Shown here one piece after another: positions 45,277 to 49,002 of a stretch of DNA of 49,002 bases (position 1 is its first letter; each line of letters starts with the position of its first letter). Source of the stretch: Eubacterium pyruvativorans (GTDB lineage: Bacteria; Bacillota; Clostridia; Peptostreptococcales; Anaerovoracaceae); NCBI RefSeq assembly GCF_900102225.1, contig NZ_FNBF01000013.1:1-49002 (forward strand). Reading direction: 5' to 3'. The notes beneath the pieces are model-generated. The model was given only the letters and a program-made list of their open reading frames with translations, was not told the origin of the DNA and searched no databases. Position numbers and translations under genes: made by a program.

Positions 45277-45461
45277 TTTTGTCCTCCGGAAACGAACTAT
45301 GTTCCGGAAGATTGGCGTTTTGGATTATTTTTCTCGATTTGAGAAAGAATCCGGGCCGGAGGACAGAAAAGTCGCAATTTGGGCGCAATTTTGGCTCGGT
45401 TTTTGCTAAAATTATATGAATGGAGAGGCGATATTCGCCGTCGAAGTGAGGGCTAGAAAGA

Positions 45462-46172
45462 ATGACAACGAATGTGATGAAGAAGCGGTTTCTCTATCTG
45501 ATGAAACTGCTTTATGAGAGAACCGACGAGAATCATCCGCTGAACACGAATGAAATTATTGCTTATCTGAACAGTGTGGGATGTTCCACGGAACGGAAGA
45601 CACTGAAGAGTGACATCGATCTGCTGATCGATTTCGGCATCGATATCGTTTTCGTGAAGAGTTCCCCGAACAAGTATTACTGGGGAGAGAGAACGATACC
45701 GGTTCCGGAAATGAGTATGCTGATCGATGCGATCATGGCGTCTCAGGTCATCACGGCGGAGCAGAGTGAAGAACTGACCGCCAAACTGATGACTTTTGTC
45801 AGCACATACCAGGCGCAGAAGTTCCGGGAACTTCTGGAAGAAGGAGAACCTCTGGCCGGGGCGTATTCTGTTTCCGGGGCGGATGGAGATGCAGCCCGGG
45901 TTACAGTGGAACTGGAATGTGCTGAAGACACCAGAGAGGACGTAGTGAAACAGTTCGGTAAGGCAGCCGAACTGAGATGCAGCATGCCGCCTCGCAGCGG
46001 CGGGCAGGCAGGCCGGTTCATCGCCAGAGTGGAGACAGCGGCGGATCCGGCGTTTTATGCCTGGGTGTTCCGCTTCGGCGGGAAGATCCGGATCACGGCG
46101 CCGGAACATGCCGTGACCGGCTATCGGGAGCTGGCGGTGAAAGCGCTTCACGCCAGCGATATGCCGGAATAA
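45462..46172 (+). CDS. HTH / WYL-type transcriptional regulator
   Basis: 236 residues. N-terminal winged helix (MKKRFLYLMKLLYERTDENHPLNTNEIIAYL, STERKTLKSDIDLLIDFGIDI), a middle stretch typical of WYL regulators (RTIPVPEMSMLIDAIMASQVITAEQSEELTAKLMTFVS) and a degenerate C-terminal WYL-like domain ending FGGKIRITAPEHAVTGYRELAVKAL. Shorter than typical WYL proteins (about 300). Upstream is an AT-rich promoter zone (TAAAATTATATG at about 45409). Ligand and targets unknown. It is 48 bp before the GntR gene, possibly one message. Confidence 0.75.
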   Translation: MTTNVMKKRFLYLMKLLYERTDENHPLNTNEIIAYLNSVGCSTERKTLKSDIDLLIDFGIDIVFVKSSPNKYYWGERTIPVPEMSMLIDAIMASQVITAEQSEELTAKLMTFVSTYQAQKFRELLEEGEPLAGAYSVSGADGDAARVTVELECAEDTREDVVKQFGKAAELRCSMPPRSGGQAGRFIARVETAADPAFYAWVFRFGGKIRITAPEHAVTGYRELAVKALHASDMPE

Positions 46173-46220
46173 GCCGCCGGCTGCGAAGGGAGAATGCGGC
46201 CGGCATGGAGGAAGTTGTGT

Positions 46221-47012
46221 ATGGGTGTGAAAATGAATTTAGGGACAACGTCGCTGGATCGGAAGGAACTGGAACGGCGGAAAGAGGAGAATCCGTTCGC
46301 CCGGATCAGTGACATCGTCTATCAGATGCTGGAAGAGGCGATCCTCAGTTCCGAACTGGAGCCGGATACCCGGCTGAATACGGCGAAGATCGCAGAACAT
46401 CTGGCGGTCAGCGGTACGCCGGTGAGCACGGCGATTCAGCGCCTGGCGGATAACGGTCTGGTGACGGAAACCGTGGGAGATAACGGAAAGTACCACAACT
46501 ACTACGTATTTGACATTACGAATGAATCACTGGCGGAACTGTTTGAGGCCCGTTCCTCGCTGGAGGCGGAAGTCGCCATGATCTGCGCCAATCGGGCGCC
46601 GGTCATCGACCTGAGCGCCATGGAGAAACTGGCTGTGGATTTCCGGGACGCCTGGGAAGAATGCGCATCGGATCCGGAATCGGCTGTGCCGGTGGCAGAA
46701 CGGGCAAGGCTGGACGCCGATTTTCACGAGTCCCTTGTTTATGCCACGGACAATAAATATATCATCGATATGTATGAGGCCATCAAGTCTTCCATCCGGT
46801 ATACATCGATCCGGACAGCGGAGTTCATTACGGGGGCGGATCAGGAGAAGGGGATGCGGCTTCTGGGGGCGCAGCATCTGTCCATCTGCAAGGCCATCCG
46901 CAGCGGGTACCCGGAAACGGCCCGCTCGGTGATGATCCACCACATTGAGTACAGTTTCCGCCGGTGCCTGATGGACCGGATCGAAAAGGCAAGAAAAAAA
47001 GAGCGGAAATAA
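46221..47012 (+). CDS. GntR-family regulator with FCD ligand domain
   Basis: 263 residues from ATG 46221 (GGAGGAAG upstream; the earlier ATG 46194 lacks spacing). Winged helix at about 27-95: VYQMLEEAILSSELEPDTRLNTAKIAEHLAVSGTPVSTAIQRL. The FCD-type helical domain follows (LFEARSSLEAEVAMICANRA, DFHESLVYATDNKYIIDMYEAI, HLSICKAIRSGYPETARSVMIHHIE), with Asp/His residues able to bind a metal and an organic acid. Target unknown. The stop lies inside a hairpin whose T-run is on the other strand. Confidence 0.88.
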   Translation: MGVKMNLGTTSLDRKELERRKEENPFARISDIVYQMLEEAILSSELEPDTRLNTAKIAEHLAVSGTPVSTAIQRLADNGLVTETVGDNGKYHNYYVFDITNESLAELFEARSSLEAEVAMICANRAPVIDLSAMEKLAVDFRDAWEECASDPESAVPVAERARLDADFHESLVYATDNKYIIDMYEAIKSSIRYTSIRTAEFITGADQEKGMRLLGAQHLSICKAIRSGYPETARSVMIHHIEYSFRRCLMDRIEKARKKERK

Positions 47013-47020
47013 TCCGCTCT
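46993..47020 (-). terminator. Minus-strand terminator at the GntR 3' end
   Basis: AGAGCGGA/TCCGCTCT hairpin; on the minus strand it is followed by seven T. It includes the GntR stop codon, so it probably serves a transcript coming from the right. Confidence 0.75.
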
Positions 47021-47312
47021 GATCATCGGTTTCGTCCGGGTCTGTGTGAGTCAGATCTGGTCCGGACGCCTCTGACTGCGGCCGCCGGTGGAGAGCCGGT
47101 GGCCGCACCCTGTATGCGGGGTGTGAGTCCGTCGCACACAAATAAAGAGGTTGTTGTGTTAGAGGATTGCTGTTTTCCGGCCGGCTGTCCGCCTGCTGCC
47201 TGCAGCATCTGAGTTGGAGATGGATGATGCTGAAGGCGCGCACCGCCGCCGTGATAAACATTGAAAAACCCCGCACCCGTACGATCTGATTCGTTCGTGA
47301 TGCTTCGGGTTT
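47013..47312 (-). ncRNA. Candidate minus-strand RNA gene, class unknown
   Basis: Promoter TAGACA-N17-TATAAT (47347-47319, minus) and terminator (46993-47020) bracket about 300 nt. Several hairpins show: AAAACCC/GGGGTTTTT (47313-47264), CAGCATC/GATGCTG, GTGTG/CACAC, GGCC.CCGG/CCGG.GGCC and GTCAGA/TCTGAC. A 61-codon ORF (47208-47023) lacks a ribosome site; longer minus frames run through the terminator. It resembles no tmRNA, RNase P, 6S or SRP pattern I know. Confidence 0.4.
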
Positions 47313-47318
47313 TAGAGC

Positions 47319-47347
47319 ATTATATGTTAGTTTTCGGGTTTTGTCTA
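47319..47347 (-). promoter_or_regulatory. Minus-strand sigma-A promoter in the GntR / Nif11 intergenic region
   Basis: TAGACA (47347-47342), 17 bp, TATAAT (47324-47319) on the minus strand. Confidence 0.65.
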
Positions 47348-47459
47348 CTTGCGGAAAAAACCGAAAGAAAAAGATGAAATATTCATCTTTCAGAACGAAT
47401 TAACTCATCTTTAAGGAATCTTTTTGCTACATCGGATTACAACGGGTGCTCCGGGGGAA

Positions 47460-47488
47460 TTGACAGCCGGCACCAATCTCATTATCCT
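47460..47488 (+). promoter_or_regulatory. Promoter of the Nif11-like gene
   Basis: TTGACA (47460-47465), 17 bp, TATCCT (47483-47488), 36 bp before the start codon. Confidence 0.7.
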
Positions 47489-47523
47489 TTTTTATAGAGT
47501 GAAAAAAGAAAGGAAGGATGATC

Positions 47524-47814
47524 ATGGAAGTAGGTGTTGCACTGGCAGGGCTGATGCAGCTCGCCACATCGGATCCGAGTGTCCGCAGACAGCTGGAGGA
47601 GACCAGGAAGACAAAGGAGCCCATGGAAGAATTCTGCCGGCTGAGCACGAAACTGGGGTTTCCGATTGCGGAAATGGATCTTCTGACAGAGGGAGAGGCG
47701 ATGTATGCCCAGATGAAGCGGAGTGTGAACGGCGGCGGAGACAGTGATCCGATGCTGGATTACGAGGACGATTATTATGAGCAGTTCTTCGCAGATCTGG
47801 AGCAGCGAAAATGA
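47524..47814 (+). CDS. Nif11-like small protein
   Basis: 96 residues from ATG 47524, chosen because AAGGAAGG ends 6 nt upstream; the ATG at 47518 is too close. The pattern GLMQLATSDPSVRRQLEETR then MEEFCRLSTKLGFPIAEMDL resembles the Nif11 helix-turn-helix that serves as leader in some peptide natural-product precursors. After NGGG comes an acidic, Tyr/Asp-rich tail (DYEDDYYEQFFADLEQRK) with no Cys. No modifying enzyme or peptide exporter is adjacent, so a precursor role is unproven. Its last 4 bp overlap the phosphatase. Confidence 0.6.
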   Translation: MEVGVALAGLMQLATSDPSVRRQLEETRKTKEPMEEFCRLSTKLGFPIAEMDLLTEGEAMYAQMKRSVNGGGDSDPMLDYEDDYYEQFFADLEQRK

Positions 47815-48524
47815 CGGTGCGGGAAGAACGGGGAGTGAAAGCGCCTTCGCTGCCGTACCGGCTGGCGGTATTCGATCTGGACGGAACACTGCTGGATACC
47901 CTGGATGATCTGGCGGATGCAGTGAACTACGGGCTCAAAACATGCGGGTTTCCGGTTCGCAGCCGGGAAGAGATCCGGAAAATCCTGGGGAACGGCATGC
48001 GGAACCTGATCCGGCGCAGCGTTCCGGAAAATGCGGAAGCGGAGTGGGAGCGGGTGTTCCGGGTATTCGTGCCCTACTATGAGGCCCACTGCCGGGAGAA
48101 AACCGGACCGTATCCCGGAGTTCCGGAGACCCTTCGGGCGCTGCGGAGCGCGGGGGTGAAAACGGCGGTGATCTCCAACAAGGCGGACCCGGCCGTGCAG
48201 CTCCTCATCCGGGACTACTTCCCGGATCTGTTTGATTATATTGCAGGGGAGAAACCGGGAATCCGCCGAAAGCCGGAGCCGGACGCTGTGGACCGCTGTC
48301 TGGAGACGCTGGCCGTTGCGAAGGAGGACGCCGTATATATCGGCGATTCCGAAGTGGATATTCATACTGCGGCGAATGCGGCGGTGGATGGTCTGATTGT
48401 CACCTGGGGGTTCCGGGACGAGCCGGAGCTAAAGGATGTGATCCGCCGGGAGGCTGGTCGAAACCGGTTCTCCATCCTGCGGACGGCGGCGGAACTTCAT
48501 CAGGCGCTGCTGCCGGAAAAGTAA
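47811..48524 (+). CDS. HAD-superfamily phosphatase, phosphoglycolate phosphatase-like
   Basis: 237 residues. HAD motif I VFDLDGTLLDT with nucleophile Asp22 and acid Asp24; motif II VISNKADP; motif III Lys in RRKPEPDAVD; motif IV YIGDSEVDIHTAANA. An alpha-helical cap follows motif I (C1 type), as in Gph and PpaX. Hydrolyses a small phosphate ester, exact substrate open. Overlaps the Nif11-like gene (ATGA). Strong terminator 40 bp after the stop. Confidence 0.92.
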   Translation: MTVREERGVKAPSLPYRLAVFDLDGTLLDTLDDLADAVNYGLKTCGFPVRSREEIRKILGNGMRNLIRRSVPENAEAEWERVFRVFVPYYEAHCREKTGPYPGVPETLRALRSAGVKTAVISNKADPAVQLLIRDYFPDLFDYIAGEKPGIRRKPEPDAVDRCLETLAVAKEDAVYIGDSEVDIHTAANAAVDGLIVTWGFRDEPELKDVIRREAGRNRFSILRTAAELHQALLPEK

Positions 48525-48564
48525 GCGGGAACCGGTGCCCGGAGGACGATGCCCGGACGACGAT

Positions 48565-48608
48565 GCCCGGACGACGAAAAACGATGTTTTTCGTCGTCCG
48601 GGCTTTTT
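48565..48608 (+). terminator. Terminator after the HAD phosphatase
   Basis: 18-bp perfect stem (48565-48582 with 48586-48603), 3-nt loop, then TTTTT. The left arm is the second of two tandem 14-bp GCCCGGACGACGAT-type units (48551, 48565). Confidence 0.9.
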
Positions 48609-48644
48609 GCATGGGCGGAGATGGGCGGAGATGGGCGGCAGGTG

Positions 48645-48760
48645 GGTGCGAAAATCAATTATTTTCGGATTTCGCACCCACCTGCCGCCGATTCAGCCGA
48701 AAAACGGGGGCGACACAATCGGAAGGGGTGCGGATCTGCGAAAAACTTCATTTCCGCACC
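48645..48760 (+). repeat. Intergenic repeat family 1, copy B
   Basis: 116 bp in the order of copies A and C: GGTGCGAAAA/TTTCGCACC hairpin, GCCGATTCAGCCG segment, GGGGCGACAC, then GGTGCGGAT to TTTCCGCACC hairpin. The first hairpin is extended into perfect 20-bp arms (48634-48653 and 48670-48689). Family 2 does not follow here. Confidence 0.85.
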
Positions 48761-48821
48761 ATGCCGCTTGAACACCAGAGTCAAGTCCTGATTTGTGTGT
48801 AAATTGCCTTTAGGCATCTTT

Positions 48822-48920
48822 GGATGCAGGGGATGCCCTGCATCCACTACCTGACCGCCGGCGCACCGGAGCGGGTCTGTCAAGGATGCAGAATGCACCT
48901 CGAAGAGGTTTCCTTGACAG
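48822..48920. repeat. Two hairpins without T-runs near the right edge
   Basis: GGATGCAGGG/CCCTGCATCC with a 4-nt loop (48822-48845), and CTGTCAAGG/CCTTGACAG (48877-48885, 48912-48920) enclosing an ACCTC/GAGGT hairpin. They lie downstream of the partial minus-strand gene and could be its RNA 3' end or the end of a mobile element. Confidence 0.55.
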
Positions 48921-48946
48921 AACTGCGACGATGTGCCAGCCAAAAG

Positions 48947-49002
48947 TCATGCCGCCAGAAGCGCGATCTGTTCTTCTGCTATTCTGACGAGCTTCTCCTT
49001 CG
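48947..49002 (-). CDS. C-terminal tail of an unidentified gene entering from the right
   Basis: On the minus strand one frame from the window edge reads EKLVRIAEEQIALLAA and stops at TGA (48949-48947). The amphipathic helix and codon style look like a real protein end; one of the other two minus frames stops at once and the other runs on with low-complexity sequence. Too short to identify. Confidence 0.4.
   Translation of the reverse strand, partial: KEKLVRIAEEQIALLAA

Noticed and set aside
47030-47200. Cobalamin riboswitch or group II intron fragment
   Set aside because: GAGAGCCGGTGGCC and GTGTGAGTCCG look vaguely similar to either, but neither core is complete.

Overview
The window looks like chromosome from a strictly anaerobic, butyrate-forming Gram-positive bacterium of the class Clostridia (Firmicutes/Bacillota). 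The evidence is a crt/hbd/bcd/but/etfBA/thl butyrate gene set, a two-part glycine decarboxylase (GcvPA + GcvPB), strong AGGAGG ribosome sites, TTGACA/TATAAT promoters, and riboswitch classes typical of Clostridia. Most genes are GC-rich and prefer CGG, CTG and CCG codons. The butyrate genes use more CGT, GTT and GCT, as very highly expressed genes do. I cannot name the genus.

Layout. 1-1900: the start of a signal-peptide-bearing surface adhesin on the minus strand, running off the left edge, behind a c-di-GMP-I riboswitch with terminator, plus a flavodoxin stub. 1922-3821: aldose 1-epimerase and an HTH membrane regulator. 3835-8504: a glycine cleavage operon gcvT-gcvH-gcvPA-gcvPB behind a consensus promoter and a probable ZTP riboswitch. 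8505-9293: repeat-rich non-coding DNA. 9294-15685: phosphate uptake and sensing (pstSCAB-phoU-phoB/phoR type). 15856-22471 (minus): a eukaryotic HIS6-type HisA, a very large fused ABC ATPase/FtsX-type permease, a class IV aminotransferase and an NSS sodium symporter. 22788-29809: a MarR-type regulator, then the complete F-type ATP synthase operon atpBEFHAGDC. 29810-30517: a second copy of the repeat-rich block in inverse orientation. 30518-32710: MATE transporter and isochorismatase-like hydrolase. 32846-40873: crt (minus), diverging from hbd-bcd-but-etfB-etfA-thl. 41002-43098: tRNA-Phe, tRNA-Gly and tRNA-Val (all minus), serine acetyltransferase and a small unknown protein. 43334-48524: Y-family DNA polymerase with YolD-like partner, WYL-type and GntR regulators, a Nif11-like small protein and a HAD phosphatase. 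The right edge holds hairpins and the tail of an unidentified minus-strand gene.

How the parts fit. Thiolase, Hbd, Crt and Bcd with EtfAB turn two acetyl-CoA into butyryl-CoA, and the CoA-transferase releases butyrate. Electron bifurcation by Bcd/Etf would feed an ion gradient used by the ATP synthase, whose c subunit carries most sodium-site residues. Glycine cleavage feeds the one-carbon pool, which a ZTP riboswitch would sense. Rex-like sites (NADH/NAD+ sensing) lie over both divergent butyrate promoters.

The least explained material is (a) a roughly 460-470 bp composite of GTGCGAAA/TTTCGCAC hairpins present twice in inverse orientation, with its first part found a third time at the right end; (b) a structured, terminator-bearing leader in front of hbd; and (c) a minus-strand transcription unit without a convincing ORF at about 46993-47312.
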